Part shown: piece by piece, positions 16,082-24,616 of the stretch
Layout of the letters: every line of letters begins with the position of its first letter
How positions within the stretch are numbered: the stretch's first letter is position 1
Origin: Pedococcus bigeumensis
GTDB taxonomy: Bacteria; Actinomycetota; Actinomycetes; Actinomycetales; Dermatophilaceae
Direction of reading: 5' to 3'
NCBI RefSeq assembly: GCF_006438965.1
Contig: NZ_RCZM01000009.1
Location: forward strand, 1 to 64,000
DNA length: 64,000 nt
Translations under genes and position numbers: made by a program
Notes under the pieces: generated by a model
Seen by the model: the letters and a program-made list of their open reading frames with translations, nothing else
What the model was told of the DNA's origin: nothing
Database searches by the model: none

Positions 16082-19000
16082 ATGCCGTCCGAAGAGTCCC
16101 CGCAGCCTGTCGCTGCCCGGAAGACGCGGGGGCACCGGAGGTCGGACCGATCCGCACGCAGACCTCGCCGCGACGTGTCAGCCGTCCCGGTCCCCGAGCT
16201 CAAGTACCCACCGGAGCTGCCGGTCGTCGCGCGCAAGGACGACATCGCGGCGGCCATCCGGGACCACCAGGTCGTCATCGTGGCGGGGGAGACCGGCTCG
16301 GGCAAGACGACCCAGCTGCCCAAGATCTGCCTCGAGGTCGGGCGTGGCCAGGCCGGCCTGATCGGGCACACCCAGCCGCGGCGCATCGCCGCCCGGTCGG
16401 TGGCCGAGCGGATCGCCGAGGAGCTCGAGGTCGAGCTCGGTGGCGTGATCGGCTACCAGGTGCGCTTCACCGACCAGAGCAGCGACAACACCCTGGTCAA
16501 GGTGATGACCGACGGCATCCTGCTCAACGAGATGCAGCGCGACCGGCTGCTCCGCAAGTACGACACGATCATCATCGACGAGGCGCACGAGCGGTCGCTC
16601 AACATCGACTTCATCCTGGGCTACCTCAAGCAGCTCCTCCCGAGACGGCCCGACCTCAAGGTCATTATCACGTCGGCGACCATCGACCCGCAGCGCTTCG
16701 CCGAGCACTTCGCCGACGTGCGCACAGGAGAGCCGGCGCCGATCATCGAGGTCTCCGGGCGCACCTACCCGGTCGAGGTCCGCTACCGCCCGCTCGTCGA
16801 CCCGGAGCGACCAGACGGTGACGAGCGTGACCAGGTCACCGGCGTGTGCGAGGCGGTCGAGGAGCTCTGGACCGAGCGCGCGGCGGACGGCACCGGCCAC
16901 GACATCCTCGTGTTCCTCTCGGGGGAGCGCGAGATCCGGGACACCGCCGACGCGCTCGGAGGGATGAAGCTGCCGCAGACCGAGGTGCTGCCGCTCTATG
17001 CGCGGCTGTCCGGAGCGGAGCAGCACAAGGTCTTCGGCCGGGCCACCGGACGACGAATCGTGCTGGCCACCAACGTCGCCGAGACCTCGCTCACCGTGCC
17101 GGGCATCCGCTACGTGGTCGACGCCGGCACCGCCCGCATCTCGCGTTACTCCCAGCGGACCAAGGTGCAGCGGCTGCCGATCGAGGGCATCTCGCAGGCC
17201 AGCGCCAACCAGCGCGCCGGCCGGTGCGGGCGGCTCGCCGACGGCATCTGCATCCGGCTCTACTCCGAGGACGACTACGACGCACGCCCCGAGTTCACCG
17301 AGCCCGAGATCCAGCGCACCAGCCTGGCCTCGGTCATCCTCCAGATGACCTCGCTGGGCCTCGGGGACATCGCGGCCTTCCCGTTCGTGGATGCCCCTGA
17401 CCCGCGGCAGGTGGCCGACGGCGTCCGGCTGCTGGAGGAGCTGCAAGCCTTCGACACGGTCATCGACGACGATGCCGACACCGACGCCGCCCCGACCGGA
17501 CGGCACCGTGGTCGGGGGCGCAAGCTCACGGCATACGGGACGTCGTTGGCCCGGCTGCCCGTGGACCCGCGGCTCGGACGGATGCTCATCGAAGCCGGCA
17601 CGCTGGGCTGCGCCCGCGAGGTGCTCATCATCGTCTCCGCGCTGTCGATGCAGGATCCCCGCGAGCGTCCGGCCGACAAGCAGACCCAGGCCGACCAGTC
17701 GCATGCCCGGTTCCGGGACGAGCACTCGGACTTCATCTCGCTGCTGAACCTGTGGGCCTACCTCAAGGAGCAGCAGAAGGCTTTGTCCCACAGCGCTTTC
17801 CGGCGGATGTGCCGGTCGGAGTACCTGCACTACCTGCGGGTGCGGGAGTGGCAGGACCTGCACAGCCAGCTGCGCAAGGCCTGCCAGGACGTCGGTATCG
17901 ACACCAAGGCGGCCACCGCAGCCCCCGGCGAGGCGCCCAACGCCGACCTCATCCACCAAGCCTTGCTGGCCGGGCTGCTGTCCCACATCGGGCTGCGCGA
18001 CGAGGCCAAGCGCGACTACCTGGGGGCTCGCGGCGCCCGGTTCGGGATCTCGCCGGGCTCGACGCTGTTCCGCAGGCAGCCGTCCTGGGTGATGTCCGCC
18101 GAGCTGGTCGAGACGACCCGGCTCTGGGCACGCAGCAACGCGCGGTTCGACCCGATCTGGGCCGAGCGGCTCGCTCCCCACCTCGTGAAGCGCACCTACT
18201 CCGAGCCGCGCTGGTCCCGCAAGCAGGGGGCGGTCGTCGCGACCGAGCGGGTCACGCTCTACGGCGTTCCCCTGGTGGCCGCCCGCACCATCCAGTACTC
18301 CCGCATCAACCCGGAGGAGTCGCGCGACCTGTTCATCCGGCACGCGCTGGTCGAGGGCGACTGGGACACCCACCACGAGTTCTTCAAGGCGAACCAGGCT
18401 CTGCTGCAACGGCTTTCCGAGCTCGAGGAGCGTGCTCGGAGGCGCGACATCGTCGTCGACGAGGAGGACCTGATCGCCTTCTACGAGGCGCGGGTGCCCG
18501 CGGAGGTGGTGTCGCAGCGCCACTTCGACCGCTGGTGGAAGGACGCCCGGAGGCAGACCCCGCAGCTGCTGACCTTCACCGAGGAGCTGCTCACCCGCGA
18601 CAGCGCAGAGGGTGTCTCGGCGCAGGACTACCCGCGGACCTGGACGCAGCGCGGCATCGAGCTGCCCGTGAGCTACCAGTTCGAGCCGGGTGCCGCGGCC
18701 GACGGCGTGACGGTCCACATCCCCGTCCAGGTGCTCAACCAGGTCACCGACGACGGTTTCGACTGGCAGGTGCCGGGGCTGCGCGAGGAGCTGGCGACGG
18801 CGCTGCTGCGGTCGCTGCCGAAGGCCACCCGCGTGCACTTCGTCCCCGCGCCGGACCACGCGGTGGCGGCCCTCGCGCAGGCCCAGTCCGGGGGGGACCG
18901 GCGGTTGGCAGACGAGCTGTCGCGGGTGCTGCGCGCCCGCACCGGCATCCAGGTGCCGCCCGAACAGTTCGCACCCGACCGTGTCCCGGACCACCTGCGG

Positions 19001-20041
19001 ATCACGTTCAGTGTCGAGGACGGCGGTGGCAAGGTGCTCGGCACCGGCAAGGACCTGACCGTCCTGCAGGAACAGCTGGCCGGCCAGGTGCAGCGGCGGA
19101 TGTCGCGCGCCGGAGCCGCTGTCGAACGAAAAGGTTTGCGGCAGTGGGACTTCGGTGTCCTGCCGGAGACCTTCGAGTCGACGGCTGGTGGCCAGACGGT
19201 GCAGGGCTTCCCGGCGCTGGTCGATCGCGGCGACTCGGTCGACCTCGTCGTCATGCCGGGCGCACGGGAGGCCGATGCGGCCACTGCCTTGGGGGTGCGG
19301 AGGCTTCTCCTGCTCAACACGACGGCCCCCTGGAAGCGCGTCCTGGCCACCCTCAGCAACGCCCAGAAGCTCGCGTTGGGCGACAACCCGCACGGTTCGG
19401 TGCCCGCCCTGCTCGACGACGCCTTGGCCTGCGCCGTCGACGCGATCGTCCTCGAACGCGGTGGCCCGAGCACGGGCGCCCCGCCGGGAGGCGACTTACT
19501 GAGCGGTGGCGGCGTTCGTGACGCTGCCTCGTTCGAGGTGGTGCTCGCGGCTGTTCGCACCCACATCGCGACGCGGGTGCTGACCGTCGTGGCCGAGGTG
19601 GAACCAGTGCTGTCCGCCGCCAGGGAGGTGCGGGTTCGCCTCGCCGAGCTGTCTTCGCCGGTCACCTCGGCACTGGTGGCCGACGTCCGAGCCCAGCTCG
19701 ACAGCCTCGTGTACGGCGGGTTCATCGCCGACACCGGGTTGGGGCACCTGCCGCACCTGCGCCGTTACCTGCGGGCGATGCTGCAGCGGCTCGAGAAGGC
19801 GCCGTCCTCACCGGCATTGCTCGCCCGCGATGCGGCGAACCAGGAGGTGGTGGACCGCGTCGAGATCGCGTATGCCGACCTGCTCGACTCCCTGCCGCCG
19901 GTCGAGCGCCGCTCTGCCCCCGTCCGCGAGGTGGGGTGGATGGTCGAGGAGCTGAGGGTGAGCCTGTTCGCGAACGGGCTGGGCACGGCATACCCGGTGT
20001 CGGAGAAGCGGATCCGCGCTGCGATCGCCGCCCTCGACTGA
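16082..20041 (+). CDS. hrpA: ATP-dependent RNA helicase HrpA (DEAH family)
   Basis: A protein of 1319 residues, the normal HrpA length. After a basic N terminus comes Walker A (GETGSGKTTQLPK, near residue 70), then IIIDEAHERSLNIDF (motif II, DEAH), SAT (motif III), TNVAETSLTVPGIRYVVD (motif V) and QRAGRCGR (motif VI). HA2 and OB-fold regions follow, then a long DUF3418-type C-terminal region. HrpA-type helicases act on structured mRNA and ribosome-associated RNA. The gene stands alone and ends in a bidirectional terminator. Confidence 0.95.
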   Translation: MPSEESPQPVAARKTRGHRRSDRSARRPRRDVSAVPVPELKYPPELPVVARKDDIAAAIRDHQVVIVAGETGSGKTTQLPKICLEVGRGQAGLIGHTQPRRIAARSVAERIAEELEVELGGVIGYQVRFTDQSSDNTLVKVMTDGILLNEMQRDRLLRKYDTIIIDEAHERSLNIDFILGYLKQLLPRRPDLKVIITSATIDPQRFAEHFADVRTGEPAPIIEVSGRTYPVEVRYRPLVDPERPDGDERDQVTGVCEAVEELWTERAADGTGHDILVFLSGEREIRDTADALGGMKLPQTEVLPLYARLSGAEQHKVFGRATGRRIVLATNVAETSLTVPGIRYVVDAGTARISRYSQRTKVQRLPIEGISQASANQRAGRCGRLADGICIRLYSEDDYDARPEFTEPEIQRTSLASVILQMTSLGLGDIAAFPFVDAPDPRQVADGVRLLEELQAFDTVIDDDADTDAAPTGRHRGRGRKLTAYGTSLARLPVDPRLGRMLIEAGTLGCAREVLIIVSALSMQDPRERPADKQTQADQSHARFRDEHSDFISLLNLWAYLKEQQKALSHSAFRRMCRSEYLHYLRVREWQDLHSQLRKACQDVGIDTKAATAAPGEAPNADLIHQALLAGLLSHIGLRDEAKRDYLGARGARFGISPGSTLFRRQPSWVMSAELVETTRLWARSNARFDPIWAERLAPHLVKRTYSEPRWSRKQGAVVATERVTLYGVPLVAARTIQYSRINPEESRDLFIRHALVEGDWDTHHEFFKANQALLQRLSELEERARRRDIVVDEEDLIAFYEARVPAEVVSQRHFDRWWKDARRQTPQLLTFTEELLTRDSAEGVSAQDYPRTWTQRGIELPVSYQFEPGAAADGVTVHIPVQVLNQVTDDGFDWQVPGLREELATALLRSLPKATRVHFVPAPDHAVAALAQAQSGGDRRLADELSRVLRARTGIQVPPEQFAPDRVPDHLRITFSVEDGGGKVLGTGKDLTVLQEQLAGQVQRRMSRAGAAVERKGLRQWDFGVLPETFESTAGGQTVQGFPALVDRGDSVDLVVMPGAREADAATALGVRRLLLLNTTAPWKRVLATLSNAQKLALGDNPHGSVPALLDDALACAVDAIVLERGGPSTGAPPGGDLLSGGGVRDAASFEVVLAAVRTHIATRVLTVVAEVEPVLSAAREVRVRLAELSSPVTSALVADVRAQLDSLVYGGFIADTGLGHLPHLRRYLRAMLQRLEKAPSSPALLARDAANQEVVDRVEIAYADLLDSLPPVERRSAPVREVGWMVEELRVSLFANGLGTAYPVSEKRIRAAIAALD

Positions 20042-20070
20042 GCGGAGCGACGCACTCCCAGGCAGTGTTG

Positions 20071-20101
20071 AAGGCCCCGACCACTGGGTGGTCGGGGCCT
20101 T
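20071..20101. terminator. bidirectional terminator between hrpA and MFS exporter
   Basis: A perfect 13-bp stem, AAGGCCCCGACCA (20071-20083) with TGGTCGGGGCCTT (20089-20101), and a 5-base loop. The A and T ends allow function on both strands for the convergent genes. Confidence 0.85.
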
Positions 20102-20117
20102 CGTCGGTGGGGGAAGA

Positions 20118-21671
20118 TCAGGCGAGGTGGACGTTCTCGTGTCCCTCGGACGACAGCGACTCGTGCTTGACGTTGAGGAAGCCGAACGTGATGAGCGAGC
20201 CGACGATGATCATGACCCCTGCCACCAGGTAGGCGTGGCTGGATCCGAAGGTCTGGGCCTGCAGCGCGATCTGGTGCTGCGCGGCCCGGATCTGCTCGGG
20301 GGAGAGCGCACCGGACGCGGCCTTGGCCTGCAGCGCTGCGCCGAGCTCGGCGCCACGGTCCTTGGCACCGTTCGCGAACACCGTGCTGAGGGTCGCCAGA
20401 CCGAGGGCGCCACCGACCTGCTGCATGGTGTTGAGCACCGCAGAGGCGACACCGGAGTCCTCGGAGGCCACTCCCGCAGTTGCGGTGAGGGTCATCGGCA
20501 CGAAGACCAGACCCAGGCCGAACGCGAGGACGGTGATCCAGGGCAGCAGGCCCGTGGCGTAGGAGCTGTCGACGTCGAGCTGGGCGAAGCCGAACATGCC
20601 CGTCGCGGCGAGCAGGGTGCCCACGCCGGAGATCCACCGCGGGTCGACCCTGGTCATCAGGGCCGAGGCGATCTGCGCGGCGACGACGATGCCGAACGAG
20701 AACGGCAGGAACGCGAAGCCGGACTTCAGCGGCGAGTAGCCCAGCACCTGCTGGATGTAGAGGCCGAGGAAGTAGAACATCGCGAACATCGCCGCACCGA
20801 CGATGAGCATCACCGCGAACGACGTCCCGCGGGTGCGGTCGGCCAGGACGCGGATCGGCATGAGGGCGTGGGTGGAACGCATCTCGACGACGACGAACGC
20901 GACGAGCATCGCGACACCGGCGATGAGGGTGGTGAGGGTGGTCGCCGAGGTCCAGGAGTCGCTGGCGGCGTTGGTGAGGCCGTAGACGAGGGAGACCAGG
21001 CCGCCGGTGCCGAGGATGGCTCCGGGGACGTCGATCCGGCCCGTGCCGCGCGCGGACTCGGGGAGGAAGCGCGGGGCGAGGAAGGCGACGACGAGGCCGA
21101 TGGGCACGTTGATGAACATCGTCCAGCGCCAGTCGATCTCGGTCAGGGCGCCACCGAGGATGAGACCGACAGCCGCGCCGGCACCGGACATCGCGGCATA
21201 CACGCCCATCGCGCGGTTGCGCGCGGGGCCGGCCGGGAAGGTGGTGGTGATCAGGGCCAGGGCAGTGGGTGAGGCGAGAGCGGCACCAATGCCCTGCAGC
21301 GCGCGGGCGCCGAGCAGCATGCCCTCGGTCTGGGCCAGGCCGCCGAGGAGGGACGCACCGGCGAAGACGAGCACGCCGGTCATGAAGACCTTGCGGCGAC
21401 CGAACAGGTCACCGAGGCGGCCACCGAGGAGCAGCAGGCCACCGAAGGCGAGGGTGTAGGCGGTGACGACCCAGGACAGGTTCTCCTGGGTGAAGCCGAG
21501 GTCGGTCATGATGTGCGGCATCGCGATGTTCACGATGGTGCCGTCGAGCACGACCATGAGCTGGGCCGCAGTAATGACGGTGAGGGCGATGCCCAGGTGC
21601 CGGCCCTTGCCGCTTGGCGCGGTATCTGGATCCGGGGTCGAGACGGACTCGACGACAGCAGTCGAAGACAT
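20118..21671 (-). CDS. MFS drug exporter, DHA2 (EmrB/QacA) family
   Basis: A 517-residue membrane protein with fourteen predicted helices. GGRLGDLFGRRKVF is the MFS motif A in loop 2-3, and PTALALITTTFPAGPARNRAMGVYAAMSGAGAAVGLILGG contains motif C (the antiporter signature). An N-terminal VVLDGTIVNIAMPHI matches the D1 motif of 14-helix exporters. It likely exports cationic or hydrophobic toxic compounds by proton antiport. The gene lies 141 bases downstream of the TetR gene on the same strand, probably under its control. Confidence 0.93.
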   Translation of the reverse strand: MSSTAVVESVSTPDPDTAPSGKGRHLGIALTVITAAQLMVVLDGTIVNIAMPHIMTDLGFTQENLSWVVTAYTLAFGGLLLLGGRLGDLFGRRKVFMTGVLVFAGASLLGGLAQTEGMLLGARALQGIGAALASPTALALITTTFPAGPARNRAMGVYAAMSGAGAAVGLILGGALTEIDWRWTMFINVPIGLVVAFLAPRFLPESARGTGRIDVPGAILGTGGLVSLVYGLTNAASDSWTSATTLTTLIAGVAMLVAFVVVEMRSTHALMPIRVLADRTRGTSFAVMLIVGAAMFAMFYFLGLYIQQVLGYSPLKSGFAFLPFSFGIVVAAQIASALMTRVDPRWISGVGTLLAATGMFGFAQLDVDSSYATGLLPWITVLAFGLGLVFVPMTLTATAGVASEDSGVASAVLNTMQQVGGALGLATLSTVFANGAKDRGAELGAALQAKAASGALSPEQIRAAQHQIALQAQTFGSSHAYLVAGVMIIVGSLITFGFLNVKHESLSSEGHENVHLA

Positions 21672-21812
21672 GGTGGGTTCCTAGTGGTGGGAGGTGCAGT
21701 GGTGAGTGAGGACGTGGTGCCGACGAGCGAGGTGGTTTCGGGTGCCGTGTTTTCGGGCGCAGTCGGATGAACCGATGTCTGCGGAGGGGTGAAGTGGAGC
21801 TGGCGCGTGCGG

Positions 21813-22460
21813 TCAGTCGCGCTGCAGCGTTGCGGCGCAGGCGGGGAGGACGACGCTGTCCACCATGGAGATGAGGCGCTCCTGTGACGGGTTGGTGCCC
21901 GTCAACATCGCCTCGTGGATGCAGATGGCCGGCAACAGCGTTGCCAGCATCTCCAGATCGGCGTCCTTGCCGATCTCCCCGCGCTGCTGTGCAGCGCGGA
22001 AGGTCTTGAGCGTGACCGCCATCTTCGGCGCCATCAGGCGCGTCATGATGGCCTCACGCAGCTCGGCGTCGCGGTGCAGCGACCCCAGCAGGGCGGCGAA
22101 CACCTGGACCGGGAGGTCCTCGCCGAGCCCGCCCTTGGCGCAGGCCTGGGCGATGAGGTCGCCACGCAGGCTCCCGGTGTCGGGGTAGCGGTCGGCCTCG
22201 ACCCCGATCATCAGCTGGAGCGCGTCGACCACCAGGTCGACCTTGCCCGGCCAGCGGCGGTAGAGGGTGGCCTTCGACGCCTTGGCCGCACTGGCGACCG
22301 CGTCGAAGTTGAGCCGGTCATAGCCCACGTCCGCCAGCGTCTCGAGGGCTGCCTCGAGGATCTCCCGTTCGCGCTCGCCCTCGACGCGGGGCCGGGTGCG
22401 CACGGGTTCGGACGCCTCCTGGGTTCCCTGGGTCGTGGTGGCGGTGCTGGTGGGAGTCAC
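21813..22460 (-). CDS. TetR-family regulator of the adjacent exporter
   Basis: A protein of 215 residues from GTG 22460. The helix-turn-helix spans about residues 25-70 (REILEAALETLADVGYDRLNFDAVASAAKASKATLYRRWPGKVDLV). The frame is open back to 22544, but a perfect palindromic operator (22522-22536) would then fall inside the coding region, and GAAGG precedes the GTG at 22460, so that start is preferred. It probably represses itself and the DHA2 exporter. Its ligand is unknown. Confidence 0.85.
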   Translation of the reverse strand: MTPTSTATTTQGTQEASEPVRTRPRVEGEREREILEAALETLADVGYDRLNFDAVASAAKASKATLYRRWPGKVDLVVDALQLMIGVEADRYPDTGSLRGDLIAQACAKGGLGEDLPVQVFAALLGSLHRDAELREAIMTRLMAPKMAVTLKTFRAAQQRGEIGKDADLEMLATLLPAICIHEAMLTGTNPSQERLISMVDSVVLPACAATLQRD

Positions 22461-22521
22461 GATCTGCCTTCGCTGGGTGAGGGTGGTTGGTGGTGGGGGT
22501 GACGCTGGTCCGGCGGATGGT

Positions 22522-22536
22522 ACGAAACTGTTTCGT
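22522..22536. promoter_or_regulatory. palindromic operator upstream of tetR-type gene
   Basis: ACGAAACTGTTTCGT has perfect 7-base arms around a single T, in an AT-rich stretch about 60 bases upstream of the regulator's GTG start. GAAAC/GTTTC palindromes of this kind are common TetR-family operators. A repressor binding here would control its own gene and the downstream exporter. Confidence 0.6.
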
Positions 22537-22582
22537 TTCATCAAACTGTAGATCTGCCGCGTCCATTCCGCAACTGTGGGAA

Positions 22583-22598
22583 TGTGACCGGCATCACA
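22583..22598. promoter_or_regulatory. CRP/FNR-family binding site (TGTGA-N6-TCACA)
   Basis: TGTGACCGGCATCACA matches the consensus of cAMP receptor proteins (Crp/GlxR) in every defined position; one further pair of bases on each side (A...T) extends the symmetry. It lies 166 bases before the PAC2 gene and 122 bases before the start of the divergent TetR gene, so either could be the target. Confidence 0.6.
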
Positions 22599-22764
22599 TT
22601 CGGGCGCGCCGAGATCTCAGGGGCGTGGTGGAGGTGGGACGTGGAATCCCCTGCCATGCTGAAGCGTTGGCACTGTCGACCGGGCTGCACAGAGCAACCC
22701 GGCAAGGACGCAGAGATCCCAAGAGAACCCAGGAAAGCACTGGGGACCAACCGCTGGAGTAGCC

Positions 22765-23700
22765 GTGCTGAACCCATCCGAGCTCTACCACTTCGAGACC
22801 GACACCGACCCGCAGGAGCTGCGTGCCTCGGTCATGGTCGTCGCGCTCGGCGGCTTCATGGATGCCGGCCACACGCAGCGGATCCTCACCGACCACCTGC
22901 TCGGGGCCGGAGAGTCCACGGTCGTGGTGTCCTTCGACATCGACCAGATGGTCGACTACCGCAGCCGCCGGCCGGCAATGGTCTTCGACTCCAACCGCTG
23001 GCTCAGCTATGACGACCCGTGCCTGGCCCTGCACCGCCTCACCGACCGCGACGGCACGCCCTACCTGCTCCTGACCGGCCCCGAGCCGGACTTCCAGTGG
23101 GAGCGGATGACCGAGGCGGTCCGTCAGCTCGTCGTGCTCCTCGGTGTCGACCTCGTCGTCAGTGCCCACGGCATCCCGATGGCGGTCCCTCACACGCGCC
23201 CGATCGGGCTGACCTCGCACGCCACCGACCCGCGGCTGATTCCCTTGCAGGACAACCCGTTCGGTCGAGTCGAGGTGCCGGCCAGCCTGTCCTCTCTGCT
23301 CGAGCTGCGGCTGGGGGAGTCCGGCCACGACGCCCTCGGTTTCGCGGTGCACGTCCCGCACTACCTCGCCCAGGCGGAGTTCGCCGACGGCGCGGTGACC
23401 GCGCTCAACGCGATCACCGCCGCGACCGGTCTCAACCTGCCCATCGACGATCTCATCGCGCAGGCGGGCCTCAACCGGGCGGAGATCGCCCGCGAGATCG
23501 AGGGGTCGGACGAGGTCTCCCAGGTGATCGCCGCGCTCGAGCGTCAGTACGACACGTTCAGCGAGGGGCGCCAGAAGCCCAGCCTGCTCGCCACCGACGT
23601 CAGCGAGCTGCCGTCGGCGGACGAGATCGGCGCGGAGTTCGAGCAGTTCCTGCGCGACGTCGCCGACGACGAGTCGGCCGGCGAGGGCAACCCGACCTGA
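22765..23700 (+). CDS. PAC2 family protein (proteasome-assembly-chaperone-like)
   Basis: A 311-residue protein of the actinobacterial PAC2 family: N-terminal strand-rich core (SVMVVALGGFMDAGHTQRILTDHLL), then DFQWERMTEAVRQLV and the conserved GIPMAVPHTRP stretch. The C-terminal third is acidic and helical. Bacterial members are named after eukaryotic proteasome assembly chaperones, but their role is not established. GGAG precedes the GTG start at a good distance. It converges with the DUF1206 gene with only 16 bases between stops. A CRP-type site is upstream. Confidence 0.88.
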   Translation: MLNPSELYHFETDTDPQELRASVMVVALGGFMDAGHTQRILTDHLLGAGESTVVVSFDIDQMVDYRSRRPAMVFDSNRWLSYDDPCLALHRLTDRDGTPYLLLTGPEPDFQWERMTEAVRQLVVLLGVDLVVSAHGIPMAVPHTRPIGLTSHATDPRLIPLQDNPFGRVEVPASLSSLLELRLGESGHDALGFAVHVPHYLAQAEFADGAVTALNAITAATGLNLPIDDLIAQAGLNRAEIAREIEGSDEVSQVIAALERQYDTFSEGRQKPSLLATDVSELPSADEIGAEFEQFLRDVADDESAGEGNPT

Positions 23701-23716
23701 TCCTCCTGCCCGGCGG

Positions 23717-24523
23717 TCAGACCTTCGCGTGCTTGGCGCGCGAGAAGCTGTAGAGCCCGAACGCGGCGAAGCCGATCGCCATCACGACGAGCAGGGCCGG
23801 GCCAAAGGGCTGGTCGCGCAGCGACTTGAGCGCACCGTCCAGACCGCTCGCCTCCTTGGCCTGCTTGTGCACCCCTGCGGCGCAGAACAGGAAGCCGACG
23901 ATGACGAGGGCGACGCCCTTGGCGATGTAGCCGACTTGGCCGGCGCGGGTCGCCCAGGTCCCGGGGTGGTCCTGGAGGTCCTGGAGGAACTTCTTCTTGG
24001 CGCCCTTGTAGACGTGGTAGACGCCGATGCCGACGATCGCGAGCCCGATCACCACGACGAGCGCGCGCCCACCCGGCTTGTCCAGCAGCTTGGCGGTGAA
24101 GTCGACGCTCTGGCTGCGGCTGTTGCTGGACTTGCCACGCGCGAACTGGAAGGCCGACCAGGCGAGGGCGAGGTAGACGACCGCCTTGCCGCCGGCCTTG
24201 GCGCGTCCGCCCCAGGCGTCCTTGTCGTCCCCGGGGTGTCCCACGACCGCATCGGCTACCTGCCAGATGGCCAGCCCGAGGAAGCCGACGACACCCACCC
24301 AGAGGGCGGCCTTGCCCGCCCCGTTGCCCGCCAGCGATGCGAGGGCACCGCTCTGGTCGGCGTTCTTGCCGCCGCCGCCGCCGCCGAACGCGACCTGGAG
24401 GGTGATCCAGCCGATCAGCAGGTGCAACAGGCCACTGGTGGCGTAGCCCACGCGGGCGGCCGCCTCGAGAGCGGGGTGGTCGGAGGCGTTGGAGGCTGCT
24501 TGCTTGACGTCCTGGTGGTCCAT
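23717..24523 (-). CDS. DUF1206 membrane protein
   Basis: A protein of 268 residues with six membrane helices arranged as three repeated pairs, the DUF1206 pattern. Each pair begins with a G-Y/V-x-x-x-G-x-x-x-L/V motif (VGYATSGLLHLLIGW, GGKAVVYLALAWSAF, VGYIAKGVALVIVGF). A run of six glycines follows helix two. Function unknown; the family is common in actinobacteria and cyanobacteria. It is separated from the polymerase gene by 84 bases. Confidence 0.88.
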   Translation of the reverse strand: MDHQDVKQAASNASDHPALEAAARVGYATSGLLHLLIGWITLQVAFGGGGGGKNADQSGALASLAGNGAGKAALWVGVVGFLGLAIWQVADAVVGHPGDDKDAWGGRAKAGGKAVVYLALAWSAFQFARGKSSNSRSQSVDFTAKLLDKPGGRALVVVIGLAIVGIGVYHVYKGAKKKFLQDLQDHPGTWATRAGQVGYIAKGVALVIVGFLFCAAGVHKQAKEASGLDGALKSLRDQPFGPALLVVMAIGFAAFGLYSFSRAKHAKV

Positions 24524-24590
24524 GACCCCACCTAACCACGCATCGCCGCAGGTCAGGGATTATTGCCGCTCAGTCCTTGCGCGCGTCCTC

Positions 24591-24616
24591 GGCTCTAGTC
24601 CTTGGCTCTAGTCCTT
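24591..24616. repeat. 13-bp tandem duplication at polymerase gene end
   Basis: Two perfect copies of GGCTCTAGTCCTT, with a partial third copy (GGC), overlap the stop codon (24608-24610) of the minus-strand polymerase gene. The CTA of each unit reads as TAG on the minus strand, so the copy outside the gene duplicates the stop codon. Confidence 0.85.

Noticed and set aside
16178-19393. Minus-strand open frame of 1071 codons opposite hrpA
   Set aside because: Antisense shadow created by the GC-rich codons of hrpA; the plus strand has all helicase motifs in order.
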